Assembly (NCBI GenBank): GCA_964404285.1 | Contig: CAYOJK010000002.1 | Coordinates: forward strand, 124,001 to 188,000 | Length of the DNA: 64,000 nucleotides | Source of the DNA: JBASEY01 sp964404285 | GTDB taxonomy: Bacteria > CSSED10-310 | Direction: 5' to 3' | In this document: positions 9,452 through 18,625 of the stretch, piece after piece | Numbering within the stretch: the first letter of the stretch is position 1 | How the letters are laid out: the number at the start of each line of letters is the position of its first letter | Translations under genes and position numbers: made by a program | The notes under the pieces: model-generated | Database searches by the model: none | Seen by the model: only the letters and a program-made list of their open reading frames with translations | What the model was told of the DNA's origin: nothing

Positions 9452-12160
9452 ATGTCATCAAAAGCATTATTCGTCATTGATGGTCATAATGTGCTCTATC
9501 GAGCACATTATACATTTCAACGAAATCCGCTAATCAATAAGAAAAACCGTGACGTCTCTGTTGCTTACGGATTTACTCGGATGCTTTTAACGTTGTTGAA
9601 AGACAGGCAACCTGAATATATGGCAATTGCCTTTGACCGAAAAGCGCCGACATTTCGCCATGAGCTCTACAAACAATATAAATTGAACAGGCCACCGATG
9701 CCGGCGCCGATCGCTGATAACTTGCTGGATATACAAGAAATTGTCCGATCTCTAGGAATCAAGATCATTGAACAAGATGGATATGAAGCTGACGATCTGC
9801 TTGGTTCGCTTGTCAATATTTTCAAACGGGATGCTGTGCACTTGTATCTCGTATCAAAAGACAAAGATATGTTACAACTCGTCAACGAAAAAGTGACTGT
9901 TCTATCAACCCGCCAGGGTCTTTCTGATCTAATCGAGTTTCGTCGACAGGAAGTGATTGACAAGTTCGGTATTCCTCCGGAGAAAATGTTGGATTACTTC
10001 GCATTAGTTGGTGACTCGGTTGACAATGTTCCTGGTATAACAGGTGTTGGACCCAAAACGGCAGTCAAACTATTGCAGTCATATAAAACTTTGGAAGGAA
10101 TATACGAGCAGGCTGAACATATTAAAGGCAAAGTCGGTGAAAACATCAGGAATGAAAAGGATTTCGCTTTTCTGGCAAGAGAGTTGGTTTCATTGAAACT
10201 CGATGCTGATCTTCAAACTGAAATCGAAAGCTATAGAATTCAACCTTCTAAACAAAATGAATTATTATCTATTCTTGAAACACTTGAATTCAATTCATTA
10301 ATTCAGTTATTAGGGCTTAGACAAGACAGGTCAAATCAGCTATCAATACAATATCACACGATTAGTTCTAAGGAAGATTTAATTGAATTGGCTCGGCGCA
10401 TGCGTCGTGCCGAAATTATAGCCATCGATACGGAAACCGATGGAAATGATCCATTACGCTGTAAGCTGGTTGGCATATCGCTATCATTTACGCCAGGAGA
10501 AGCTTTTTATATACCTATTGGCCATCAAACACTCGAAAAACAATTGCCTTTAACCGATATTCAAGAAATTATCGGAAAAATCCTCGAGACTCCCAAAGTT
10601 CTGAAAATCGGCCAGAATACGAAATTTGATCGACATGTATTGTATCGACATGGTTTCAATATCAATACCCCTTGGTTCGATACCATGCTTGCTGATTATT
10701 TAATTGATTCAGGAAGACGACACCATAGTCTTGACCTCTTGGCTGACGTCTATCTCAATAAAAAGAAAATACCTATTGAAACAGTCATCGGTAAGGGCGC
10801 CAAAGCGATAACAATGGATAAAGCGCCCATTTCACAAGTCTCCACATACGCCTGTGAGGATGCCGATGTCACCTTTCAATTGTTTCCGATTCTAAATACT
10901 ACTCTTCAAAAACAAGAAATGTCGAATCTGTTCAACACGATTGAAATGCCTTTGGTTGATGTGCTCATCGACATGGAAAAAACTGGAGTTGGGCTCGATG
11001 CAGATTTATTGAAAAAGCTTGGAACTGATCTCAAAAGCCAAACCAGAGAAATTGAAGAGCAGATTCATTGTATAGCCGGCGAGACATTCAACATCAACTC
11101 ACCCGTACAGTTATCCGATATACTCTTCAACAAACTTGGATATCCGTCTCAAGGATTGAAAAAGACTAAATCGGGCATTTCTACAGCTGAAAGTGAGATG
11201 AGAAAACTGGTCAGTCGCGGTGGCTTGTTTCGTGAGTTACCGAAGAAAATTCTGGAATATAGAGCGTTGACCAAGCTCATCAGTACGTATATTGAGCCTC
11301 TCCCTGACCTTATACACCCAGAAACAGGGAGGTTGCACACTTCGTTTAATCAGGCTGTTACAGAAACCGGCAGACTGAGTTCATCAAATCCCAACTTGCA
11401 GAATATACCCGTTCGCAATGAAGCGGGAAGAGAAATCAGACGAGCATTTATACCTGCTAAAGGAAATACTTTGGTTTCTGCAGATTATTCTCAAATGGAA
11501 CTCAGAATATTAGCTCATGTAGCTGAAGATAGCGCACTGATTGAAGCTTTCCAAAACAACCAGGATATTCATTCTGCAACTGCTTCTAAAATTTTTAATA
11601 CACCGATCACTCAAATCACTCCAGAGCAACGTCGTCGAGCCAAAATGGTCAATTTTGGAATTGATTATGGTATGACACCTTTCGGATTATCGGAGCGCCT
11701 TGGCATTGGTCTTGATGAAGCACGCGATTACATTTCCTCGTATCTAAAGCAATTCAAAGGTGTAAAAGAGTATATCGAAACGACTAAAAAACATGTGGGC
11801 CGACATGGTTGGGTGGCAACGCTACTTGGGCGTAAGCGCCCCATACCTTTTGCGAAAGAGGCCAATCGTACCGTTCGTGAAATTGGATTTCGACAGGCAA
11901 TTAATATGCGTATTCAGGGAACGGCCGCAGATATTATCAAAATCGCAATGATAAGAATTTTTGATGAAATGAACCGTTTGAAACTTCAATCCAAAATGAT
12001 TTTACAGATTCACGATGAATTGTTGTTCGATGTTCTGCCCAATGAAAAAGAAAAACTTGTGAGTTTAGTACGAGAACAAATGGAAAATGCCTATACACTC
12101 TGTATCCCGTTATCCGTCGATATCAGCTCTGGGGATAATTGGGTAGATGCACATGAATAA
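9452..12160 (+). CDS. polA: DNA polymerase I
   Basis: This 902-residue enzyme does gap filling, Okazaki primer removal and repair synthesis. The 5' nuclease domain (1-290) includes DGYEADDLLG and VGDSVDNVPGITGVGPKTA. The proofreading domain looks active, with Exo I D326/E328, Exo II QNTKFD (D393) and Exo III YACED (Y466, D470). Polymerase motif A is SADYSQMELR (D677), motif B is RRAKMVNFGIDYG (K730, F734, Y738) and motif C is QIHDELLFD (D854). The phenylalanine at 734 fits the usual bacterial form, which discriminates against dideoxynucleotides. It lies between the sigma factor and coaE genes and overlaps coaE. Confidence 0.97.
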   Translation: MSSKALFVIDGHNVLYRAHYTFQRNPLINKKNRDVSVAYGFTRMLLTLLKDRQPEYMAIAFDRKAPTFRHELYKQYKLNRPPMPAPIADNLLDIQEIVRSLGIKIIEQDGYEADDLLGSLVNIFKRDAVHLYLVSKDKDMLQLVNEKVTVLSTRQGLSDLIEFRRQEVIDKFGIPPEKMLDYFALVGDSVDNVPGITGVGPKTAVKLLQSYKTLEGIYEQAEHIKGKVGENIRNEKDFAFLARELVSLKLDADLQTEIESYRIQPSKQNELLSILETLEFNSLIQLLGLRQDRSNQLSIQYHTISSKEDLIELARRMRRAEIIAIDTETDGNDPLRCKLVGISLSFTPGEAFYIPIGHQTLEKQLPLTDIQEIIGKILETPKVLKIGQNTKFDRHVLYRHGFNINTPWFDTMLADYLIDSGRRHHSLDLLADVYLNKKKIPIETVIGKGAKAITMDKAPISQVSTYACEDADVTFQLFPILNTTLQKQEMSNLFNTIEMPLVDVLIDMEKTGVGLDADLLKKLGTDLKSQTREIEEQIHCIAGETFNINSPVQLSDILFNKLGYPSQGLKKTKSGISTAESEMRKLVSRGGLFRELPKKILEYRALTKLISTYIEPLPDLIHPETGRLHTSFNQAVTETGRLSSSNPNLQNIPVRNEAGREIRRAFIPAKGNTLVSADYSQMELRILAHVAEDSALIEAFQNNQDIHSATASKIFNTPITQITPEQRRRAKMVNFGIDYGMTPFGLSERLGIGLDEARDYISSYLKQFKGVKEYIETTKKHVGRHGWVATLLGRKRPIPFAKEANRTVREIGFRQAINMRIQGTAADIIKIAMIRIFDEMNRLKLQSKMILQIHDELLFDVLPNEKEKLVSLVREQMENAYTLCIPLSVDISSGDNWVDAHE

Positions 12161-12782
12161 ATGCTTCTATCAAACCAAACCCGTTGGCTTGACGGGTGGC
12201 ATAGCTTCCGGCAAAACAACAGTAGCTGCTATATTTCGTGATTTAGGCGCTATTACGATAGATTCAGATAGGATCGCCAAGACAGTTATGGAACCGGGAA
12301 AACCAGCCCTGGATGATCTAGTAAAAGAATTTGGCCGTCAAATTATTCTGGATAATGGAGAATTAAATCGCCGGGTTATGCTGGATATTCTACTTGATCA
12401 GCCCTCTGCAATGGAAAGACAATTGTTGGTGTTGAAACCTTATATCTTACCGGCTATTGATGAAGTCGCTGAAAGTACTATTCAATCCTCACCAGGAAAA
12501 ATTGTTATCGTTGAAGCGCCATTACTCTTCGAATATGGTCAACCCGAACGCTATCACCCGATAATTCTTGTTACGATCTCCAGAGAAAAACAGATCCAAA
12601 GACTGATCAGTCGTTCCGGCAAAGACCGGACATGGGCTTCCAGAGTCGTTGATCTTCAATGGCCTCTTTCTAAAAAAGAATCTCTGTCCGATTTAATTAT
12701 CATGAATGATGGAACTCTAGCGGAAACAACGCAGCAAGTGCAGAAAGTGTTCAATTTGCTCCCAACATATTTCACTCACTGA
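12147..12782 (+). CDS. coaE: Dephospho-CoA kinase
   Basis: CoaE phosphorylates the 3'-hydroxyl of dephospho-CoA with ATP, the last step of coenzyme A synthesis. The 211-residue protein has the P-loop GLTGGIASGKTT, the early acidic motif TIDSDRIAKTV and VEAPLLFEYG. The start at 12147 overlaps polA by 14 bases; ATG at 12153 is equally possible. The polA-coaE order is common in bacteria. The 3' end overlaps the convergent transglycosylase gene by 11 bases. Confidence 0.95.
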   Translation: MHMNKCFYQTKPVGLTGGIASGKTTVAAIFRDLGAITIDSDRIAKTVMEPGKPALDDLVKEFGRQIILDNGELNRRVMLDILLDQPSAMERQLLVLKPYILPAIDEVAESTIQSSPGKIVIVEAPLLFEYGQPERYHPIILVTISREKQIQRLISRSGKDRTWASRVVDLQWPLSKKESLSDLIIMNDGTLAETTQQVQKVFNLLPTYFTH

Positions 12783-13887
12783 TTTCACCACCCCAAATCC
12801 AGCCGGAAGCGCCAGTTGCAAGCTTGAAAATATACCAGTAATGACCTGAATCCAAAACACCGTTTCGACCGGCAATCAAAAAAGAATCGCCTTCAGATAA
12901 AACACGAAATGCAGGATACTCTTTTCCTGGTCCTAAGCGCATATAACCTTGCTTGCTTTTAACATTCATTCGTTTAGATCTGGGAAATTCCATATAGCCT
13001 TTGATTTGAGATAAATAAACATCGATTTTTCGCTGAAAATCTGCGGCAGAGATTTCTGGTATTCGCAATGAATAGTTACCTTTTTCTAGATTGACGCTGG
13101 TAATCCATGGGTTTAGATTACGGAACTCCCGGTAATTTAGACCTGCACAAAATGCAAGCATTTTCACAGGTATAAAATTAGAAGTTTTAAAACTGATTTC
13201 ACGGGTATTTTTTTGTTTGTATGAACGGATACTATTGGGGTCGAATCCATATATTTCCGGGTTTTCGAATATTAATTTTGCTGAAATTGCATTAAAAACA
13301 TAGCGTTCAGTTTCATCCGGGAGAATCATTTCATAATAATTCGACGTACCCTGATTATATATTTCATTTTTTATCCTACCTTGCCCAAGATTATAAGCTG
13401 CTAAAGCAAGAGACCAGCTAGCGAAAGTCGATCGCAGATATACTAGATAGTCCAAGGCTGCTGTTGTCGATTTTTCGAAATTAAGACGCTCATCGACTCC
13501 ATCTCTAATCACTAAACCACGTTCTTTACCGGTGGGCATCATAAATTGCCAAAGACCAAGAGCGTGACTTGATGAACGCGCTCGCATAATCAGAGCGCTT
13601 TCGATAACTGGTATATAAATTAAATCCTGCGGCAACTTTCTTTCTTTCAATGTGCTTTCTATGTGAGGGAAAAAAAGATCCTTTCTTTTAAACCAGAGTG
13701 TCACCTGTACTTTTTGGTTGGAGAGAATCATTAATTGCGTTTCCAACCTGTCTAGGACATCGCCTTCCAAAAGCGGAACGTTCTCCTCACAAAAAACAAT
13801 CTGTTCAGGAATATAAACTGACTGTGCCTGAGAGTTTTCCGTAAAATTAAAACAAAACAGACAAAGAAGAATTACAAAAGCAACCAT
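12772..13887 (-). CDS. Secreted lytic transglycosylase, MltD-like, with SH3 domain
   Basis: A signal peptide (about residues 1-22, ending near SQAQS) is followed by an SLT (family 23 lysozyme-like) domain. Its catalytic glutamate is E96 in YIPVIESAL, followed by SHALGLWQFMMPTGKE and LALAAYNLGQGRI. Next comes a LysM-like MltD insert (FCAGLNYREFRNLNPW), and the last ~70 residues form a bacterial SH3 domain (RLGPGKEYPAF, GWIWGGEI). It would cleave peptidoglycan glycan strands in the periplasm to 1,6-anhydro products. It is the last gene of the minus-strand operon and lies nine bases after the helicase gene. MltD normally has LysM repeats, so the SH3 ending is a variation. Confidence 0.88.
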   Translation of the reverse strand: MVAFVILLCLFCFNFTENSQAQSVYIPEQIVFCEENVPLLEGDVLDRLETQLMILSNQKVQVTLWFKRKDLFFPHIESTLKERKLPQDLIYIPVIESALIMRARSSSHALGLWQFMMPTGKERGLVIRDGVDERLNFEKSTTAALDYLVYLRSTFASWSLALAAYNLGQGRIKNEIYNQGTSNYYEMILPDETERYVFNAISAKLIFENPEIYGFDPNSIRSYKQKNTREISFKTSNFIPVKMLAFCAGLNYREFRNLNPWITSVNLEKGNYSLRIPEISAADFQRKIDVYLSQIKGYMEFPRSKRMNVKSKQGYMRLGPGKEYPAFRVLSEGDSFLIAGRNGVLDSGHYWYIFKLATGASGWIWGGEISE

Positions 13888-13896
13888 GAATTTCCC

Positions 13897-16827
13897 CTAC
13901 CAATTCACAGGAACACGTATTAATGTTCCTGATCGATGAGAGTGAAGAATGTAGCTGTTTTTCTTTCCAAATTGATAAATTTTATTAGTCAATTCAACAT
14001 CCTGTCTACAATAATCGGCGATACGATCCAATAAACCTTCCCGCCACCATTGAAGTGATTGAAGCCCATTAGCTGATTTTCCGGCGCCGACAGTTGCAGC
14101 AGCTACAGCATCCAATCCGGTTCGAAATCCAAGCCCATTCGTTATGTCCTTAATTAAATCTAGTGATCTAATTCTATCAATCGTATTTGTTGATGTATAA
14201 CCTCGCAGGACTTTAAAATCAAAATGCTCAGAATTATACCCAACCACTTTTGAGGCATTTGAAAGTCTTTCCAGCAGTCGATGAGCATCTTTTTCCAAGT
14301 AATACTCATATCGATTTATAGCGATATCAAATACAACACAGATGGCGATTCGCATCTTATCTGCGTGTTTCCAACCCCCTACTTCATCTGCCGATAATTG
14401 GGTTTCAATATCAAAAACTATTTCAGTTCCAGCCGGGCAATCTTTTTCATCTGGTAATGGGGGAATGGTAAACGCTTGTTTTAGTGGTGTCTCCTCTCCA
14501 GTTATGGATTCTTTTGGGGAATCTGAGAACAGGTCAAGTTGTTGCGAAAGAGGGGGCTTGATACCCGATGGTGATTTTTCCAGCGATGATAAAATTCCAC
14601 AAGCTTGTTCCAGGATGTGGATAGTAGCCATTTTATCAAGAGGCACATTTCCTGATCCACATTTTGGAGAATGGATACAATACGGGCAACCTTGATCACA
14701 AGAGCAGGTTACAACGTGATTTAATGTCTGTTGTAATAGAGATTGAAATCTGTTTAAAGCGCTTTCAGCTAAACCGAGGCCCCCGGGAAAAGCATCATAA
14801 ATAAAAATTGCAGCGCCATTGATCTGATGATGGGCCATAGTAGAAATACCTGCCAGATCGTTTCGATCGCACAATGAAAACAAAGGGTACAATCCAATAA
14901 GAGCATGTTCCAAAGCATGTAAACCACCCATTGGATGCAAGCCTTTTCGCCTGCATTCATCTAAAATGCTTTCCGAAAAAGTCATCCATAAACCTCGTGT
15001 TTCAAAAACAATCTCAGGTAGATCTAGTTCGTGTGTAGAAATTATATCACCAGAAAAAATCCGTTTGATACTATAGCCGGTAATTTTCTCTCGGACTCTC
15101 AAACGACCGTAAAATACGGGAAGAAACGGCATGTCTAACTGACCATCAACGCTTAGGATGTCGGTTTCCTTACCAGATACAGCTTGAGTATAGATATCGT
15201 CAGGACCATCCTGAACAATAACTCGATAATTATCCTGATCCAGTTCGACGACTTGAAAAACATTGCCGGCATGTAAATAGATAGCGCCAGGATGACATTC
15301 CTTGTAAACACGCACTCCATCGATATGTCCAATCAAATGGCCTTTCTCATGGCGAATCTCATAGGAATCACCTATTGACCTAATCGATATTTTGCGTTGT
15401 GGCATTGGTTCGCGACAAACATATTTTCCTTTTTCAACACACTCGAGCAACCTATTATTTTTAGTCAGAGATTGTATTCGTCCTTCAATATAATCCGTAT
15501 CCGGATAGTTCATACCAGGAGCCAATATCAATTCATCGGCTGCGCATTCCAGATGAGCATCCGTTATGTCGTCATTGTTTTCATACACAATCGCATGCTC
15601 TACAGGAGATTGATGTAATTCAGCTTCATGTTCATACCAATAGCGGTCAAGAGCATCTTCACCAGCAATATAAATGATTACGGATGGCTGTTGCCGTCTT
15701 CCTACGCGTCCAGCACGTTGCATTAAGCTGGATATGGAACCTGGAAAGCCAACAAGGATACAGCAATCAAGACCTCCAATATTGATGCCCAATTCAAGCG
15801 CACTGGTCGAAATAACTCCACAAAGCTGATTGTTGAAAAGCTTTTTTTCAATTTCTCTTCTGTGTTCTGGCATAAAACCAGCTCGGTAAACAGCTATTCG
15901 TGATAATAGTTCTGGGTTTCTGTCGATTATGTATCGATAAAGTAATTCTGTCGAACGCCTGGATTTCGTAAAAACAATAGTTTTTAGATTATTTTTCAAA
16001 CAAGCTTCCAGCATTTTCACGGCAGCTGTTGAAGCAGAATTTTCAGGAAAATGTGAGATAAAACCTTTTTCTTCAAGTGGCGCGCCTGACTTGGTGATAA
16101 CTGAAAAATCACGTTGTAGTAGATTTTTAACGTGTTCAGCAGGGTTGCCTATCGTGGCGGAACAAGCAACAATCTTCGGATCGGATCGATAGTGATTCAA
16201 AACTCGTAAAAACCTTCTTAATACCTGAAGAACATGTGATCCAAAAACTCCACGATAAACATGAATTTCATCGATAACAAGGTAGCGGAGGGTAGATAGA
16301 AAAGTATTCCACTGGGTATGGTAAGGCAGAAAAGTGTAATGAAGCATGTCCGGGTTCGTTATAAGGATATGTGGCGGATTCTTTCGGATTCTTTTTCGTT
16401 CACTTTGGCTGGTATCACCATCGTAAACATCAATGAGTGGCCTAGTAGTTGTTATATCTCCCTGTGGGAAGTGAAATAGTCGTTGTTGGTCGCGGGCCAG
16501 GGCTTTGAAAGGGAAAAGGAAAAGAGCTGATGTGTTCGCATCACGCTCGATTTCTTCTAAAACCGGCAACTGATAAACCAAGCTTTTTCCACTGGCAGCC
16601 GGCGTTGCAATCAAGACGTTTTTTTTGTTTTTAAGAGCTTGCATGGCTTCGTATTGATGAGAAAAGAGTCTCACAATGCCATTTAGCTCAAGTAGTTTTA
16701 AAGAAAAAGGGGAGAGATTTGATACGGTGGAAGCATATTCGGGCTTTTTTGCGGGTAAAATTCTGGTAATACATCGATCTGTCCGCCACCCTGATTGTAA
16801 AATAAGCTGATCAATCAGTTTTTGCAT
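13897..16827 (-). CDS. MrfA-like DEAD/DEAH helicase fused to a MrfB-like DEDDy exonuclease
   Basis: This 976-residue protein joins two repair enzymes. Residues 1-~730 match the MrfA/YprA (COG1205) helicase: Walker A ATPAASGKS (74-82), DEIH (186-189), QRAGRVGRR, and the DUF1998 zinc cluster with C708, C710, C714, C717 and C723. Residues ~800-976 form an RNase H-like exonuclease with FDIET (D806, E808), GYNSEHFD (D870) and YCRQD (Y939, D943), resembling MrfB/YprB. In Bacillus subtilis these are separate proteins that repair mitomycin C adducts. The linker holds QLDLF (763-767), a consensus clamp-binding motif. I start at ATG 16827, seven bases after the dacB stop, because a longer reading frame would overlap dacB. 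No strong ribosome site is visible. Confidence 0.88.
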   Translation of the reverse strand: MQKLIDQLILQSGWRTDRCITRILPAKKPEYASTVSNLSPFSLKLLELNGIVRLFSHQYEAMQALKNKKNVLIATPAASGKSLVYQLPVLEEIERDANTSALFLFPFKALARDQQRLFHFPQGDITTTRPLIDVYDGDTSQSERKRIRKNPPHILITNPDMLHYTFLPYHTQWNTFLSTLRYLVIDEIHVYRGVFGSHVLQVLRRFLRVLNHYRSDPKIVACSATIGNPAEHVKNLLQRDFSVITKSGAPLEEKGFISHFPENSASTAAVKMLEACLKNNLKTIVFTKSRRSTELLYRYIIDRNPELLSRIAVYRAGFMPEHRREIEKKLFNNQLCGVISTSALELGINIGGLDCCILVGFPGSISSLMQRAGRVGRRQQPSVIIYIAGEDALDRYWYEHEAELHQSPVEHAIVYENNDDITDAHLECAADELILAPGMNYPDTDYIEGRIQSLTKNNRLLECVEKGKYVCREPMPQRKISIRSIGDSYEIRHEKGHLIGHIDGVRVYKECHPGAIYLHAGNVFQVVELDQDNYRVIVQDGPDDIYTQAVSGKETDILSVDGQLDMPFLPVFYGRLRVREKITGYSIKRIFSGDIISTHELDLPEIVFETRGLWMTFSESILDECRRKGLHPMGGLHALEHALIGLYPLFSLCDRNDLAGISTMAHHQINGAAIFIYDAFPGGLGLAESALNRFQSLLQQTLNHVVTCSCDQGCPYCIHSPKCGSGNVPLDKMATIHILEQACGILSSLEKSPSGIKPPLSQQLDLFSDSPKESITGEETPLKQAFTIPPLPDEKDCPAGTEIVFDIETQLSADEVGGWKHADKMRIAICVVFDIAINRYEYYLEKDAHRLLERLSNASKVVGYNSEHFDFKVLRGYTSTNTIDRIRSLDLIKDITNGLGFRTGLDAVAAATVGAGKSANGLQSLQWWREGLLDRIADYCRQDVELTNKIYQFGKKNSYILHSHRSGTLIRVPVNW
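14527..14541 (-). other. Predicted beta-clamp-binding motif QLDLF in the fusion linker
   Basis: The codons for residues 763-767 spell QLDLF, the textbook bacterial sliding-clamp-binding pentapeptide QL(S/D)LF. It sits in a low-complexity, proline- and serine-rich linker between the zinc cluster and the exonuclease domain, where such motifs are usually exposed. Binding itself is inferred. Confidence 0.6.
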
Positions 16828-16834
16828 TGGATAA

Positions 16835-18304
16835 TTATTTTGAATCCCAGTATTCCAGCATTGCTTCCAGCATTCGATCTTGAGCTTGTCTGGATTCACC
16901 GTTTCGACCACGGTTTTTATTGATTAAAATCGAAAAAACCAGCCCTTTCCCACGGCGGCCATCGATCAACCCGGTTAAACAAACGACATTGTTTATGGAG
17001 CCAGTCTTAGCGCGAACTAAACGTTTACTAGAATGATCATTTAGCCGACGTTTCAACGTGCCATCAACACCAGCAACTGGTTGATTGACCAATATCTCCG
17101 GCCCAAAAAAGGAATCATTGATGCCATAGCGAAGAATCTCACAAAATTGACGCGCCGTTACTCTGTTTCTTCGTGATAAACCGGATCCATCACTTAAAAC
17201 CATACCCACCGTATCGATATGAAGCTCTTTATCAAAAAATTCCTTCAAAATTCTGACACCATCATGAGTAGCGCCCCGATTTTTGCCAACTTCTGCAGCT
17301 ATTGTTTTAAGTATTTGCTCTGTCATAAAATTGTTTGAAAACTTATTGACTGGAATCAATAATTCCGACAAAGAACGTGACTCGTGGACATGAAGTTTTG
17401 TGCTTTGCTCAGGTTTTTTTCCTTTTAAAACCTTGCCTTCGATTGTTATGCCTTTTTCTTTAAGATAATAACGAAACGTATGCCCGGTGAATTCGTCTGA
17501 AGACGTTAAATGTCGATAATAAGTCTGAGTTTTAGAGCTGGACGGTATAGAGCCTTTCATAATGATATCACAAGCATCCAAATTTTCTTTTACACTCAGT
17601 ATCAATGAAATTCGTGATCGTGGAGCTCCTGTTACAGCAGTTGACTGAATTTTAAAAAAGTCTAATGGAGGGTCAATTGAAATTTTGACGGGGTCTCCCT
17701 GTCTTTTACCGGGAGTCACAAGAACTGAGATAGCATTGAAATTACTGGCAGCTCCCCCTGTGGGAGCATTGTACCACAGGGGCATATCTATACGTTTCCA
17801 ATCATCGTCTGGATAACCCACATCGTCGAAAAAAGCGCTATCGACAACTAAATTACCGGAAATTCGCCTAACTCCCAAAGCATAAACACAATCGGCTATT
17901 TTCCAAAGTTCTTCCTTGACTAGAAATGGATCTCCACCACCAACTAAATAAAGGTTGCCTGATATAACTCCATTGGTAAAATCGCCACTATAATGTATTG
18001 AAGTCTTGAACTTATATTCCGGGGTAAGTAATTCCAGAGCACCAAGTGTTGTTAAAATTTTAAGGTTAGAAGCCGGTTGAAGAGGCAAGTCCGCATTCTT
18101 CTGAAAAAGAATTTTTCCCGTATCGAGTTCTTGAACCATGACAGCCACTTCACTTTCTTTACAGACGCGCGTATTTAAGACAGCTTTCATTGCTTGTTCA
18201 AGCTTTTGTAAAGCGTGCTGTGATTGGCTGTGGGCAAAGGGATTAACAGTGAGAAACACTAGTAAAATACATATTATGAGATATCGATAATTTAATTGTT
18301 TCAT
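16835..18304 (-). CDS. dacB: D-alanyl-D-alanine carboxypeptidase/endopeptidase (PBP4 family)
   Basis: This periplasmic serine peptidase trims pentapeptides and cuts cross-links in peptidoglycan. Starting at ATG 18304 it is 489 residues, with a signal peptide (about 1-28: MKQLNYRYLIICILLVFL, then a cleavage region ending SQS). The penicillin-binding motifs are PASNLK (S79, K82), SNN in place of the SxN motif, and RAKTGS. The reading frame is open further upstream, but an upstream start would overlap the small Cys-rich gene and spoil the signal peptide. The two genes are one base apart, so they are translationally linked. Confidence 0.92.
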   Translation of the reverse strand: MKQLNYRYLIICILLVFLTVNPFAHSQSQHALQKLEQAMKAVLNTRVCKESEVAVMVQELDTGKILFQKNADLPLQPASNLKILTTLGALELLTPEYKFKTSIHYSGDFTNGVISGNLYLVGGGDPFLVKEELWKIADCVYALGVRRISGNLVVDSAFFDDVGYPDDDWKRIDMPLWYNAPTGGAASNFNAISVLVTPGKRQGDPVKISIDPPLDFFKIQSTAVTGAPRSRISLILSVKENLDACDIIMKGSIPSSSKTQTYYRHLTSSDEFTGHTFRYYLKEKGITIEGKVLKGKKPEQSTKLHVHESRSLSELLIPVNKFSNNFMTEQILKTIAAEVGKNRGATHDGVRILKEFFDKELHIDTVGMVLSDGSGLSRRNRVTARQFCEILRYGINDSFFGPEILVNQPVAGVDGTLKRRLNDHSSKRLVRAKTGSINNVVCLTGLIDGRRGKGLVFSILINKNRGRNGESRQAQDRMLEAMLEYWDSK

Positions 18305-18305
18305 T

Positions 18306-18494
18306 TCAGTTCCGTTCATGTTTTTCATTTTCGAACTCAAAAAGACTGGGTTGACTGTACTGTTTCAATGCAGGACAGGATCCACGCTTAGGGCATCGTC
18401 GACAGATTTCGATATTGATCCTAGGCAAATTTCGTCTTTTGGGACATACTAGATAAATGCTTGTTACAGACACAATCTCTCCGGCAATTAACAT
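18306..18494 (-). CDS. Small Cys-rich protein, 62 aa, unrecognised
   Basis: This short gene opens the minus-strand operon; its stop lies one base from the dacB start codon. The protein has four cysteines, C17, C31, C34 and C40 (C-x13-C-x2-C-x5-C), in a basic context (VCPKRRN, CRRCPKRGSC). That is enough for a zinc ion or a small Fe-S site. The tail contains QPSLF (48-52), a relaxed match to the sliding-clamp pentapeptide. It has no signal peptide. I do not know the family. The tight coupling to dacB and the ordered cysteines suggest it is real. Confidence 0.6.
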   Translation of the reverse strand: MLIAGEIVSVTSIYLVCPKRRNLPRINIEICRRCPKRGSCPALKQYSQPSLFEFENEKHERN

Positions 18495-18550
18495 ACTGAA
18501 ATCAAGCCCTGTTTTCCAGTTTTTTTATTGATATATCTGAGCGTCTTTGG

Positions 18551-18578
18551 TTGCATTTCTAGAATTTTCCATGATAAT
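18551..18578 (+). promoter_or_regulatory. Sigma-70 promoter for the ankyrin lipoprotein gene
   Basis: TTGCAT (18551-18556), a 16-base spacer and GATAAT (18573-18578) form a reasonable sigma-70 promoter about 48 bases before the ATG at 18626. It lies in the divergent region between the small Cys-rich gene and the ankyrin gene. Confidence 0.45.
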
Positions 18579-18590
18579 GCTTAACGAAAC

Positions 18591-18609
18591 AACCGGAAAA
18601 AGACCGGTT
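18591..18609 (+). other. 5'-leader hairpin AACCGG/CCGGTT
   Basis: A perfect 6-bp inverted repeat with a 7-base AAAAAGA loop lies between the putative promoter and the GGAGG ribosome site (18616-18620). There is no T-run, so it is unlikely to be a terminator. It could stabilise the transcript's 5' end. Confidence 0.35.
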
Positions 18610-18625
18610 ACAATTGGAGGTTAAC

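Noticed and set aside
14342..14695. 117-codon forward frame inside the helicase-exonuclease gene
   Set aside because: It is antisense to a region with clear conserved motifs on the other strand, has no ribosome site and no recognisable domain.
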